Made by a program: the position numbers and the translations under genes. Of a stretch of DNA of 64,000 nucleotides, positions 24,023 to 38,600 are shown piece after piece. Below the pieces are notes generated by a model. The model had not been told where the DNA came from and searched no databases. It saw only the letters and a program-made list of their open reading frames with translations. Each line of letters opens with the position of its first letter. Within the stretch, counting starts at the first letter, position 1. Origin of the DNA: Nymphaea colorata (lineage: Eukaryota > Streptophyta > Magnoliopsida > Nymphaeales > Nymphaeaceae); the NCBI RefSeq assembly GCF_008831285.2, contig NC_045150.1:6396001-6460000 (forward strand), in the 5' to 3' direction.

Positions 24023-27000
24023 AGATCATAGCAACCAGCTCACAAGAAACCAACAGGAGAACAAGAAGAAGAGGAGCACAGATAAGCAGCTGAGTTTGGA
24101 AAAGAAAAGGATGAGCTTTTTTTATTTTCATAGAGGACCCACTCTTTTATAAGTGTCCATATTTTTCAAGATGTATCAGACCATACGTGTTTCAGATGTT
24201 TTGGACAGTTCATGGCCTCATGCTATAAAAGTATCAGACTAACAAGTCCTAAGCATGTCAAAGCATATCGGTGACTGTTCGTGTCAATGTCCAGACATGT
24301 GTCAATGTCCAGACATGTCTGACACTGACATTTCATGTGTTTGCAAATGTCAGCATAACATGGGTCACCACAGGTGTGTACTATAGGCAGCAAACATGAA
24401 TGGAAAAGAGAAACAGAGTCTTCCAAGGAAGCAAGAAACATATAAGACAAAATGACACCATAATACTGTCATGTTGAGCATAAGGTATATTTAACTAAAC
24501 TCTATAAAGGCAAGCTTACAGATCAATCTGATCCATTGCAGATACCACCATGGCCTGAAATGCTAAAGGCAACAAGGAAATAGTGTACGGAGACTTGTTC
24601 CGCTCTAGCATAGATACAGGTTCCCACAGCTCATTTTTTGAGAGCTCTTCTGTTGCTGCCCTCATCCAAGAGCACAGTCTTGAGATATAGATCCTTGCAA
24701 GTTCCAAATGGAGAGCGAACAAGAACTTAACTGTCATAGAATCATGAACCATCTCTAAGAATCATAGCAGAATTGGTATACAGTCACTTGCATATCAAGG
24801 AAAATTAATAACCTGCACTTGCAGGAGCAGATTCTTTTGCTTCAACAGCGTGGCATGCCTTAGCAATTTCTTTTGTTGCATCTCTCATGTGTCTATAAAG
24901 AACATTTGAATCTTCAAGATCACGGAATGCATTCATCACCTGGATGGAATGTTACTCAGTGGAGTCAAATATACATTGTAATCTATGATTTTCATTCCAT
25001 ACTAAGCACTAAAAAGAAAATCTAAATTTATAAAAAAAGTGATCAGTTATTCTCCCTTTATGTACACAAGCATTAGAATGGAAGTATAAATGTATATATA
25101 AGCATTAGAATGAAAATCTAAATGTGTGTGTGTGTGTGTCTATAGACATATGTGTGTCTTATATATTAGAGAGAGAGAGAGAACAAATCAACAAAAGATA
25201 AATAACAACAGAGAAGCACTTAGCCTAAATAATGGAGATGGTGAACAGGAAAGAATGAATAAAAAAGAAAAAAATAATGCCTGCATGTGAATACACATGC
25301 ATGCGACCATGATGAGCTCACAAAAGTACAAATGAAGACAAATTTCTAATAATCAAACAAAAAACTCCTTATCTAAGCCTTCGAAGAAACATAACTAACT
25401 GCTTGAATTATGTCTCGCCCTCCATCCAAATAGATATCTAGGAACTCTGTAGAGATGGTTGGAAGCAACAGTCTGCATCTTGAATTTTCAAAGTGCATAA
25501 CATATACATTTTATGCTAACACTTCTCACCAGCCAAATATTTCTAAGTCTGTCCTGCTCCACCCCACCAGCCAAAACAGAAACTCCAAGCCACCCATCTC
25601 CCCACCCAGAGGTAGAGAGGAAAGACCAAGCAAAAAAGAGAACCGACAACCTTGTCGTACTTGGGGATATTCTATTTCATGTCTTAATTGTTCTTGTCTT
25701 GCTTCATTAACTTGTACACTTGTAGCCACCTCAGACATACTGACTGTTGTACAAGACTAATCAAATTTGATATCACATATAAAATGAGCAACTTGTTCTT
25801 GCTAATAGCAATTACGTCATTATAACAGTGCGATCCTCAGAACGAACCTTTAGATGAGTCTCATAGCTAGCAGTACCATTAGTATGAAACCTCAGTTTCC
25901 TCTGTAAATTAGGTAACAAAATCTTCTTCACATAGTAAAGGTTCTACCAGCATTAAAATAATCAAGGTCCTCAATGCTTAAAAATCAGCAGCAATGAAGA
26001 GAAAAGCAATTTAACCATGCTAAAAGGATAAAAAAATTTGTGGCACTGGCAGTTCCACTAAGATCATCAATTAATTATACTTAACATGAAACTGCATATA
26101 TCATGCTGAAGCTGAGAACAGGTACAAGTAAAACAAAACATAGAGAAGAAGGCATCTACCTTAGCCTCATAAATTGATAGAGTACCATGTATCATTTCAG
26201 CAACTTCATCAACAGAATGATTTGAATACCTCATATCACCGGTCTTGTCATCAGCTTTTGCTTGTACAGAGGATTTAGCATTACTCTCAACTTGTGAAGA
26301 CTACAAGAAAGGAAGGAGTAAGAAATACAGTAGTAGTAGCCAGAATCAGGAGACCAGATGCTCATATGTGGAAGGGAAAAAAAAAAGAAACTTAGGCAAC
26401 GATGGAAACATAGGAGGTTTTCTTATTGCAAGAAATTTGGTTCCTGAACAGGTATGATTTCCTCAACTTCCCCATCCCCTTTCTCCTCCACCTCCTCCTC
26501 CTTGTAAACTTTCCCAAACCCAAGCAGCACTGCCCACACCATGTCATGTCAGTGCAAATGCAGCAGCCAAATAGCTGTATTCATGTAACATATCCTTTAG
26601 CAGATCCTACATTATTGGGGTTTTGCCAAAACCCCATATACCCACTTGTTGGCCAAGGATTACGGGTTCTGTTATTGGAGGTAGGGGTTCATTTCCATGT
26701 TGTGCCATTATTATTTTGTAGTTTGAGTTAGAATTACTTGTATGTTTTGCCCTCAAATATACTTATTCAGATTGTCATAATACTAGTTGTGTTGGCTTTC
26801 TTGGTAAGTATGTAATTGATAGATCCTCTGTTGCTTTGAGTCCATAATTGTTTGCTAAAGAGGTTCTCTTCTTAGTGGTTCAATTTATTGAGAAACTGCT
26901 TCATCACAAATTATTTTTCATCTAGATTTGATCAACTTATTGAAGAGTTGACAAACACTGAACATGGTGATCCTGGTCTCCTAACTTATGCATATGAAAC

Positions 27001-30000
27001 ATCACAAAAAATAGACAGCTTGTCCATGCACCAGGCAATCAAACTAAGGACACAAGAACTCCACGGTTCTGGAACACCTGTTCCAGGCATTCAGGAACAG
27101 CTATAGCAGGAATGCCCACTCCAGCTGAATACCTTGAACAGGTGTTCCAGGAACAAAGAATCAAACAAGCTCTAATGCGACAGAATATATTTTGACTCCA
27201 GTCATCATTCAGCAGTTACAAAAGAGTGGTGTTTTTGGCATCCAGAAGTTGATTGTGTGATAGCAGGAAATTACATTATCCAAGTCACTGGATAAGCTAT
27301 TCAAGAATCAAGAACACTATTCAACACTCTTGTGAAGTACAATTCATGTCTTTGAAAGACTATAACATGAAAGGTTTGTGTAACTATTTGAGTTTTTTAT
27401 TTGAATTATAGAATTCTGTTAAACAGCAAAACATAAGTTGGATGGATTTTAGACATCAAAGACAAGATTTTTTAACGATGTGACAGTTAAAATAATTTGT
27501 TTACAACAGATAAATTTCAGGCCATGTGGTAAAGAACTTAAATGAAACATTTACTCCCAACTTTTTCAAATTTGTTGTATCATTCTTTCTAGTGCTTCAC
27601 CACCTTAGCACATTATCACACCGGAAAAACAAAAAAGTACCTGCTTTTTTATGCATGTTCAGGTCGTTCATATCACCAGTGAACGACAAAATCCATCAAA
27701 GAACAGAGCCATAAAAATCTGCCAAATGTTAATTAGTTTCTTTTATTTTACAATAGAAAATGGATGAAGTTCAGAAGCACAAGGCTGGTTGGAGAAAAAG
27801 AAAAAAAAAATTGAAAGCCTTGCCAAGGTCTTTCTTGGGTTCTTTTTTAAATGTATCTTCCTCAAGAAAGCCTTGGAAGTTCTAAAAATTTGGAAGATAA
27901 AAGAGCAAAAATCAAGATATGGAACCTTGGGTTTTCTAGTTTTTTCTTGCAAAAATATAAAGAGTCACGTGAAAGTTTTTGCATTTAAAAGAAATTAAAG
28001 ATACATATATAAAATTAAAGTTTTTGAAGTCTCAAAAAAATCTCCAGGCAAGATTAAAAAGGTATCACAATCCTATTACAATATTCTGATGATATGTGTT
28101 CTGATATTCTCTCGGCAGAATAAATTGCATCAATACCAAAACACTCCCAAAAATATCAGCAATCTTAATGACTATTCCTGAATGTCAAAGTGGGAATAAC
28201 AATATAACTTCTGTAGCAGTCAAGATCAAGGGAAACAATGAGAAGCATTGATGCCAGGTTAAATTGCACAGTGAAATAATATACCTTTGCAAATTTTCCA
28301 TGAAATACAGAAAGTGCTAATCTCCAAAATGCAGGGACATGATGGATAAGGACAGCAGTTAAATGCCGAATATATCTCCCTCTAAGAGCATCCACTTCCT
28401 CCCCAGCTAAATCTACAGGTTGAGCATCCATTGATGCAGTATTAGGCCCCAGGAGAACAGACAAGTCTACTGGTGACTGAAAATGACATCGAAAATAGTA
28501 TTAGTTGGATTAGCAGTATCATTAATTAACAGTTAAAACTCACTCTTAACATTAGATTTTCAAATATAGAGAAGACGAAATATGTATGTACATTAGATGA
28601 AGAATATTCTGTTCATGCCTGCGGGCATCTCATGTGCATTTCTGTGTGTTTATTTTTTATTATATGTAAGGTGCAAACTACTTACAGACTTATTTGGATC
28701 ATGCTGGAGCTGCCGCCATCTTACATCCAAGAGAATCTTGTCACGCTTCTGGGAATGCAAAGCTTCCATTCTATGCTCGTGATCTAAAGTGCATTTTTCA
28801 AGCAAGCCACGTATCCTGCGATTCTGTCCAAACAAAAGATAAAGAAAGATTGACAGGCAAAGCAGCATGACATTGAGATGATAGAGATACTAAGCAACAA
28901 AAATGTTCGAGTGTGAACAAGCATAATTAAATTCCAACCTGTATGTTGAGATAATGCCATACAGGGTCTGAATCAGGTTCCAACTCCAACAGAAGTCTGA
29001 CTGTGTTCTCAAGCTAAGATTAACAAGTCAAAGAAGTCAGTAGAGGAAGAGATACACATGTTAAATCTTAAAGTGCTATAGAATAATCAATATTCCAGTA
29101 TGATAGAGACAAAGTATGCATTAAAACTAAATAACAATAGAACTAGTGAACAAACTATCGGCAACAGAGAAGACCATAAATAGCTTATTCTATTTTTACC
29201 TCAGTTGCTATACAACAACCGACTTTGCTAAGAGTACCTGATGAAGAAATAATTGAATCTTCAAAAAGGACATACAACTACAGAACGAATTAAATTGATC
29301 CCAGCAATGCACAACATGGTTGAACTTAACTTCCAAAACTTGAATTGGATATGTGATACAAAAAGACTCATGTTTCTTAGTATTTTAAATACTGTGGCTA
29401 ACTAAATACAGTATTTTTTATAAGAATATTATAATAAGAAATAAAAGCCACATGCAAAGGTGATTCAAAGGAATCTAAAAGATAAAACATTTAGACACCC
29501 CAACCTAAAAGTAGAGAATTCATCACGTGCTAGTATAAACCAAATACAATCATGTATACCAAGATCATCTGTCTGCCTAGATGTGTATGCATATGTGGTG
29601 GATGAATGTTATTTTATGGGTAATTTTGTTAGATATATATTAGATAAGATTATCCGTCATGAAAATGGAAGTGTAATAAGCAAAACTTCAAGACTTAAAT
29701 AAATATATCCAGCTGTTAAGAAGGGAAACCAATTTACATTCTGAAAAAAAATGTTTGATCCACCACCTCAGATCTTGGACTAGGACTACTGCTTGTGTAG
29801 TCGACATATTATAACACTATCAAACTCAGCATAGAAAACAACAAACAGAATAAGGAAATGAACTCACATCTGATAAGGCAATTTGGGGATCTTCCATTGA
29901 CTTATAAAGCTTGCTCTTGAACTCATGCATGACTTTTTCAACCTCCTCAAGGACACGTTTCAACATTCCAGCCTGGAAGCTAATGAATTAATAGCCATAG

Positions 30001-33000
30001 AAGCAGATGAAGACATGAATAGAGAACTTAGATTTTTCTGGCTACAGGTAGTACTGTATGAATCAACCAACTGATTAACAAGCTGGAACTAACTAGAGAA
30101 TACTCAGGCTTGAAAATATTCATCGAAATGGATAATAAAAGAACTCAACAAGCTTTTTACGGAATTCTCATTAGAAGATGATGACAATATTCCCAGACTG
30201 GCTAGTAATAGCTATCAGCATATGCATTGCTACCTGTCAACAAGTGTTACTTTTAACAAAAGGTTACTTGGCTATAAAATTTTCCCTTTTGAAAATACCA
30301 ATCCTAACCACAACCAAGACTGGAAGTGGTAAAATAGCAATTCAGATACGCCTCCAATTTGTGCAGCAAACAGTTTAAGATTTGAGTTTGAATTTTGAAT
30401 TAAGACTTGGCAGGAACTTTGCCAAATGAATTGTTCAGGTGCCAATTCTCAAAAACCAACTGAGACTTGGTCGGCACGATTTCAGGCAAAAAAAGAACAA
30501 GGAAAATAGTGGTGGAGTTGGGTATCTCATTTGCATCTTTACTTCTGAAACATAAACACTTAATCACCATATGCTCCTGAAAATGCTCAAGACTGGTGGA
30601 CAAACCACAAAGGATATAGTTTTTTGGGTCCAGCTTTTACCAGATAATAAAATTAGTATGCCATTAAGAGGTAATTGTGACCAATCGCCTTTTCAATGCA
30701 GAACAGTAAGTTGCATTTTAGCATATAATGTTCATGACTCGACATGTTGTATAGTGCATGCAGTCTAGGTGGTGATCAGCTTGCCCAATATCCCGAAATT
30801 CATAACAGACACTTTTAACCTCAGATGCCCTTGTGATGTTCTAGAAAAGGTTACAGCTTGACGTTCATGGATTTCGATTGTCTAGCATAAATTTGGTAAC
30901 AAGAAAAGTATGGGGAAATTAGCAGCCAGGAACTCGCACTCATGAAACAAGAAACAAATGGACCCATATGAGCCATTACCAGTTCATCCAAGCATTATTA
31001 CTTAGGTGTGTCACGTGGGTGAGGGATGCATGTGCAAGTGTTGTAGGTGTGGGTGCTACATTTAAAAACAAAAGTGACTAAAGCAATGGGAGGCGTGTGT
31101 TTGTACATTATAAAAAAAATGTTTTCTGTAAATTGCAAATATAGACTGTAAAAGCATATTTTGGAAAAAAAGTTCACACGGTGCTGGTAAATCAAACCAG
31201 GTTATCACTGAAGTACTAAACACTTAAACAGGATAGCTTAATTTTTGGTTCACGTGGATGAGTAGTAGTTTGGGGATGCAACTTGCATACATGAGAAGGC
31301 AGAACAATTGATTTTGCTTTTCTGTACTCTCTGACAGCCAAATCATATTCACCCTTGCTGATATTTCCACGTATTGCACTTGGCAAATTAAAAAGTGTTC
31401 GAAATCTCTGAAGCATCCCTTGAACTGACCTTATCTTTTCAGCTTGAACCTGAAAGTGTGATCATGAAGTTACAATGCAATTAACCAAGTCAAGAATAGA
31501 ACATCCGAAAAGAAAATTCAAACGTGCAGATATTCCATTCAACAAGCCAAAAATATAAATAAATTCTAAAGAACTTTATATGTATATATATGTGCAGAAA
31601 TTGCACACATACGTATGCACACACACACTCTATTCCTACCTGTCTTTCAAACAGAGGTTCAAGAGCCCTATTGGCAACTGAACTGACATCCCTTATACAA
31701 TTGTAAAGATTGGCTGTCCCAGCACCTTCAGGATCTTCCTCTATTCTCTTTAGTTTTGATTGAATATCTGAGAGAGCATAAAAATGTTTGACATCTTCAA
31801 ATCCAACTAAACCACGATTTCTATTTTTAACAAAATAAACAAGAATAAGAGATGATACTAGATTATGCATAATGAAAACTGCCAAGAAGAAGATGATAGC
31901 CTATATATGCAACACAACCAGAGGTTGCAGTCGAACTTACCATCTATTGTAGTTTTACAAGAGACAAAACAGTCAAAATTTTCCTTTACTAATTGCTTTC
32001 TCTGCTGAGTCCTCCCTCTCAAATCAGTTTTTAAACCAAGGGCTCCAGACTCCAAATCTGCTACACTTGTATTCTGGTGGATCCGAGAAAGAAAAAGCCG
32101 TGCATCAAACTTATCAGAGTAGAACATCAACTTCTCTGCAGAATTTCACAACCCAACAAATATATGAAACTAAGATAGCAAAAACAATGATACTTTTGAC
32201 ATATCAGAACAATTAACTTATAAATGGAAAAGAGATCACAGAACCCTGTTATCAGAAACAGACACCTAAAAGGACAAAAGACTGATCATTTGAAATATTA
32301 TAGCAATATGTCCAACATTTTGCTGAGACCAACTAAAGAGAATTACTGAAGCAACATGCTATAAGACTGAATGCCCCCTAAGGTGGAAAACCAAATAGAT
32401 ATGAGAAAATTACCTCGCATGTTTTGATCTACAACATCTCTATCATTATTGTCTCTTTGATCAGCTGGAGCGCTTTCTACAGAATCGCTAACCAAGGTCA
32501 GGGTCTTCATATCAATGATCCTGAATATGACAAACAACAGTTATTGAGTAATTTGGTATTTGTAAGATGAAAGATTAAAGAAAGTAGCAGCAGACAATGT
32601 AAGTTATGTAACCCAGAAGATTAAAATTTTCAGGGGGAAAAAAATAAAAAAAGGGAAAAAGCCAGCTTCATCAATAGCATTCTACTGCCAATTAAACGTT
32701 ACACATCAATTTCCATCTATCTCAGATTACAGGTTTCTGTTGTTTATCTTCAGCTCCCTGACAAAATGTCAAAACCACTTCCATGACGCAGAATAGAATA
32801 GATTCTATCCAGTATAACAATTAATACATGTATATTACATTAAACAGGATGTATGCACAAACAAACTCATATAGCATGTCTAGCATCCCATCCGGATCAG
32901 CATGCTAAGGACCATGAGTAGTTTGTCTTCCAATTCCAATGCCAAATTGCCAATTTACAAGAACTCCTGCTTCGAACCTTAAAAGCTAATTTGCATGCCA

Positions 33001-35534
33001 ATGCTTGATTTTCCACTTTCACACAAATAAACTCTATGTGCCATCTTCTTTCAACAGCATTCATGGAAATTGTAGATGTATGCATACTAGCATAATGCAC
33101 ATAAATCAAGTTATTGAGTGAACAAAAAGAGGAAAATGAGTTAAGCATGAAAGCAATTACAGCAAGTATAAATCTGTGCTTCTATTGATTGCCACTCGTT
33201 TTCAGTTTTCATTATTTCATGAGACTAGATATAGACTGTGTAATATGCTTGAAAAATGCTCCAAACAAATGCATGTCCAGGCCAACTAAAGTCAAATATG
33301 CAGCACACCATCCTAGCCATTAAAATACCAGAGGTATGGAAGAACATGCAGAAACCCAACATTATACAAATGTTAATGTAACCTAAGCATCCCTTCAATT
33401 ATTTCAAAGCCGTATCCCATGAGAATAAACCATGATAATGGTTGCATCAAAGTGCTAGCGAAGGAACTTGTGGATGGCCCACAGGAATTCTGTGATAGCA
33501 AGTGAGATATGAAGGCATCAAGATCCAGACAACTCAGCCAATTGGCTGCCCAAATAAAAGAAGTCAGCGAAGGCAGAAGTAACGATTTGGTGTCATGGGC
33601 ACCTTTTTTGTTCTTTCCTTACCCATGTATCCTAACTCCTTTCTGAAACCCAACCAGGAGCTATAGCAGCCTTTTGCTCCTAGGTGCAAAATTGACAAAG
33701 AACTTCCCCCAAACACCTCATTTTATTACTCAATAGACAACATGCACTTCAGGGTCTCACTTACCGAGCTTATAAAGGCAGCCCCATACTGATTACACAA
33801 AAGCACCCAAAGTTATGACATGAGACACCTCCTACCCATGCAAGTAGCGCACCCAAAGCCTACTATCCATTGTCGACCCATTAGCATCTTCCACGTGCAC
33901 AAACAGCTCCGTGTCGGTTGTGGAGGTCATCGGTTGCACTGTCAAGAAGAGAGTGAATGGGAAATTATGTGTGTCAAATGTTTTTCATTTTTGTTTAATA
34001 GAAGTATGGTGGTGGAGATATATCTCTTGTTATTCTTCTCACAACTGGGGATGATTCAGTTAGAATTAGGATGAATGAGATAAAAGAGGAGATATAAGTT
34101 ATCCTGAACCTATCTTAGCTCTTCCTTTACTCTTCTTTAATCCTTTTGTCCTTTAGCTTCATTAGTTTATTAGTTCGTTCCAAAACATTTTTGACAACTT
34201 GCTAGAACCAATCCATACTTCTGTATATACTTTTTTGTAGCAGGGATGGAAAGTTGAGAACAGAATTTTCTTTTCCTGTCCTTGTGTTTCACTTTCCTCC
34301 ATTGGCAAGGTTCATTTTGTGAAAATAAAATAACATGGGTCAGTGGAGAGAGTGCTAATCATTGAACCGTTGGTAATTAATTCTTATATCATTATGGCTT
34401 TTACTAGGCAAAGTGTTAGTCGTAGGCAGAATTGCTGTTATACAAGGGGGTCTTTAGAATAGGTCCTGTAATAATGGGTTGGATCCCCTGTGGACCCAAA
34501 TTCATTACTTATATATACACTCTTACCCTAAGATTAGGGTTACGCATGGATTTTATGACATTAGGAGGGTGTGTGTGTTTTGTCGTGTGTTATCAACTTC
34601 CATCGCAAGAACCAGAAGTAGCTAATATAAGGTATCAGAGCCACCATGGCGAGCAAGGAAACAAGTTTTACTTTGTTTATAACTTAAGGGCATCATTGTC
34701 CTTCATATTAAGCTTTGCATAATATATATAATCAATCAGCTTAGATCAAGTTCTCATCTTTTGGAATGTGACCTATAGCAGCATCTTTTATTCCTCTTTC
34801 GTACTTCTTCCTTCCTCTACCTAGTGCTGATGATTCTGATGTAAGTGACAACGATCTAACATGGTATCAAAGCAGCGTTAGTATTCTAGGGCTCATGATT
34901 GATTCCAAAAGTGCATCACAGGAGATCTTATCTCTACCCAAACTATTCTCATTGGTGGATCAGAGTATCAAATTGATAAGGAACTTATTGCTGATTAGTG
35001 CAAGAGAGGTTAACTACTTCAGTTATCCATCTGCAAACCTGTTCCGTGCATGAGTACAAGTTGCAATTTGCTTCATGGCATCACTTCCTTTTGTGTTAAT
35101 TTTTTAACAATATGTCTAATCAATTACGTCATCTATCACATTCTGGAACGTAACCACTAGCAGCATATATTATTCCTCTTTCTTTCCTCTTCCTTTCTCT
35201 AACTTGTGTTGGATGAATCTGGTGTAAAGAACAAACAATCCAACAGGATCAGGCAACATAGTGCCTAGTCCTGGTAGTGCATAGGGGATGTCACGATGGT
35301 TTCAAGAAGAGGAAGATCCTCTACATCCTTAATACAGTAGCTCTGTGTCTCAGTTACTGAAACCTGCAATAAAAGATATTGGAGGAAATACATGACATGC
35401 TTTGAAATGAAACTCGAGGCAGGAAAGGGCCTTGGCCCCTTTTGGAGCTATGTCACATAGGTACAAGTAGAGGTGCCAGTGCAGGTACGGATCATTTTCA
35501 AAAAACTTGGGTGCGATGGTACGACGGTACGACT

Positions 35535-35610
<76 letters not shown>

Positions 35611-38600
35611 AAGAAGAAATACTTAGAAAATATATATCAAAATAAAAAATATATATATCAACATAAACAACATAAATAACATAAAAAATATATATCAATG
35701 GCTCCTGCAGCAGTGTATCTAAGAAACCTATGAAAAATTTTAAACATATGGACAACCGAGCAGCCCTCTAGACAGTCAAATATGAAGATCAGTCGAATTT
35801 TCACATCCAAAACATGGCCCAACATTGTGGAACTAGAATCTAAGTGCTAAATGCTGAACTGGAATGGCTCAATTACAGAAAATGCAAGATTTAGGCACCA
35901 AATACAAAAAATATTGGAACAGCTCACCATTGTGGAGCATGGTTGCATATAAATGTAAAAGAGAAAGGGCAAACAATATGATTTTCAAAGAAGAAAAAGA
36001 AGATTAAAAATGACAAACCCATAAAAGAAGAAAAACAAAAATACTACTAAGAACAACAATAAGAAGAAAAATAGTTCATGCAAGAAGGTCGTCGGAGGTC
36101 GATGGAAGAAATATCGTCCAAGCCAGCCAATGTTGACCCAAATCATTTCCGCCGAAGGTCGCTGGAGGTCGCAGCAGGTTGCTGAAGGTCGCTGGAGGTC
36201 GCCGCAGGTTGCCGGAGGTCGCCGGGGGCCGCTAGAGTTCTTCCTAAGCAAACAGCGATGGAGAAAAGCAAAACAGAGCTCTCGCTAGAGTTTTGTCGAG
36301 GCTCTGTGTTTTTGAAAGGAAATACGAAAACAAAAAACAAAAAAACCTAAGTTTTGGATCAAAAATGGACTCAATCAACATTGACTGAGTCTATTTTTGG
36401 ACAGATATGGACCCGAGTACGTTGGCCATACCCGATACGTGTTGACGGGTACCTGGGGCGTGTCCAACAGTGTACCCGTACCGGTACCAGTGTTGCATCT
36501 GATCGGTACAGGTACTCCACCAAAATTAATGTACCCATGTTACATAGTTTTGGACCCTTTATCCATGGCTAGAAATGCCGAGCATAGTGTCCATGGATTT
36601 TATCACCAGCTTGCCAGCACCTGAAGCCTGAAGGCATGGGCAACAGTTTAGTAGTTGTGGATCATTTCTCCAAATATGGAACGTTCATCTTGACTCCAAA
36701 GTCTTGCTCAGCAGAAGAGGTAGTGCGACTTTTCTTCAAGCGTGTGGTATAGTTTAGGAAGTCCCATTGGACATATTCAGTGACTAAGATGCAAGCTTCA
36801 ACAGTTGCTTTTAAACTTCCTAATTTGGACTCATGGAAAGGATGCCCAACTACTCAAATCAGTAATTTCCCACAAAATGATGGACAAAGCAGAGACGGTA
36901 AATGTTATTCAAGAAGAGTATTTGTGTTACTGTGTGATGGCCAATCAACAGAACTGGATAGGCTTGGTCAACTTGGAAAGGCTTTGCTATGACTTCGTCA
37001 AAACTATTGCGACAAAAGGTAGTCTCTTCAAGCTAGTCATTGGCCAACAGCTCCTTATTCCAATAAATGTGTCACTTGTTGAACATGGGAACAGCCCAAT
37101 AATCACCACGAAGTTGAAGGATTAGTTGAAGTCCATGGATGAGACCTAGTACTGCTTGGCTGAGGCAATCAAAAGCATGAAGAAGTATGTTGATAAGCAC
37201 AAATGACCCTTGGTGTTTCAAGTGGGAGACAAGGTGGTGCTGACACTAATGCTCCAAGTTTGGGAAGAAGATGTCAGCAAGGTAGTGCACAAGGGATTGG
37301 TTACTCAATATGTTGAGTCGTTCACAACCACAAAGGAGATGAGAATCTCAGCATATGGACAAGAAATAAAACAGATAATATTTTCAATGTGAGATTCCTT
37401 AACCCTCACTATGAAGATCAGGATAACCCTCAAGGATCCAGGTCCACACTAACAATGCAAGGATACAGACTCCACTCAACCAACAAGAGACAGAATCATG
37501 CCATGGAATGAAAGGACTGAACTAGAGCAGCTGCTCCAAAGAATTCCTAGTCAAGTAGAAAGGTTTCCCTGACTAAGGGACAGCTCATTATGGCAATTTG
37601 AGAACCAAGTCTAAGAAAACCTAAGTTCGACTAGCACATCAAACAAAGGGGACATGGGAGGCCTGTGAGCCCTTCAGCAGGGATAGCGCCAATGGACTTG
37701 GGAAGGAGCTCATGCATGATGCCAACACAGCCTATGCGATGGCAAGGAAGACTCATTGGCACCAATCCCAAAAAGGTTTGCTAGATGGGTTGGTTGAATA
37801 AAGGAACTCGACCAAGGAAAAAGAATCTAACTCAAATCCTGAATCACAAAATAATCTAGATGTGAGCAATCCAGAATGACTCAACATGAACATTCGGATT
37901 AAATAAATCTACAAAATTTTCAACTATCCAATATATCATTTGAGAAGGGCTACGATGGCATAATAGTCAAACACCACATGGAAATGTTGCAGAAGCAAAA
38001 GTTGATCGAATTCTTAAAAGCATGCACTTGATTGTTCTAGCAAACTCCTCAAACCTAAATGATAGTGACACCAGCAAAATAACCATTTTTGCATTCCCAA
38101 ACGAGTTGGATAGCAAGGATAGACATCATACCCAAGTCCCAATGGATCCAGAAATTCCATGCCTCGGGGTAAGGACTGCATATTAGTGAGCCCCTTCCGA
38201 CCCAATGCAGCAGCCTTCGGTTCATATGGTTGAGCAACTGGAGCAGATCTTGTTTCTCGCATCTCACGCACTCTACGACCAAGCTGCACAGAGGAAAAAA
38301 AAAATGAACATAACAATAATCAAATGGACTACCACCAAAAAGAAGAGAAAAAAAAAATCATGCAAATAACACTTCAAAGTGCAAATCTAAGGTATAAGCA
38401 GCTCCAGAGCCGTCAATCTTTTTTCATTTTATCTATCTAATGTGATTTAGTGTTTCCCTGGAGAAGAGTTTTGTGCACAAGGAAATGCCCAGACTCAACT
38501 GTGTGCCTCCTACAAACATGACTGAACAATTGATTCTTGCAAATGTTTGTCACATCATGAATATTCAACCTGATAGATTTTTCAAAGGCAGATCAGCACA

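Larger units (their letters stand above)
35350..37600 (+). pseudogene. Ty3/gypsy integrase remnant in SEC5 intron 2, split by a MITE
   Basis: Short left part before 35447, main part 36548-37450. Recognisable integrase text: SMDFITSLP, LVVVDHFSKYGTFI, then HKMMDKAETVNVIQEEYL (HPQTDGQTE-type block), NQQNWIGLVNLERLCY and FQVGDKVVL, ending FNVRFLNPHYEDQ before a chromovirus-type tail. Many stops and frame changes are present, with no LTRs attached. The frame reads through when the MITE is ignored. Confidence 0.8.

Noticed and set aside
35498-35755. Tyr/Ile/Thr-His repeat peptides
   Set aside because: Translation of the (AC)n(AT)n microsatellite in the 1.1-kb element.
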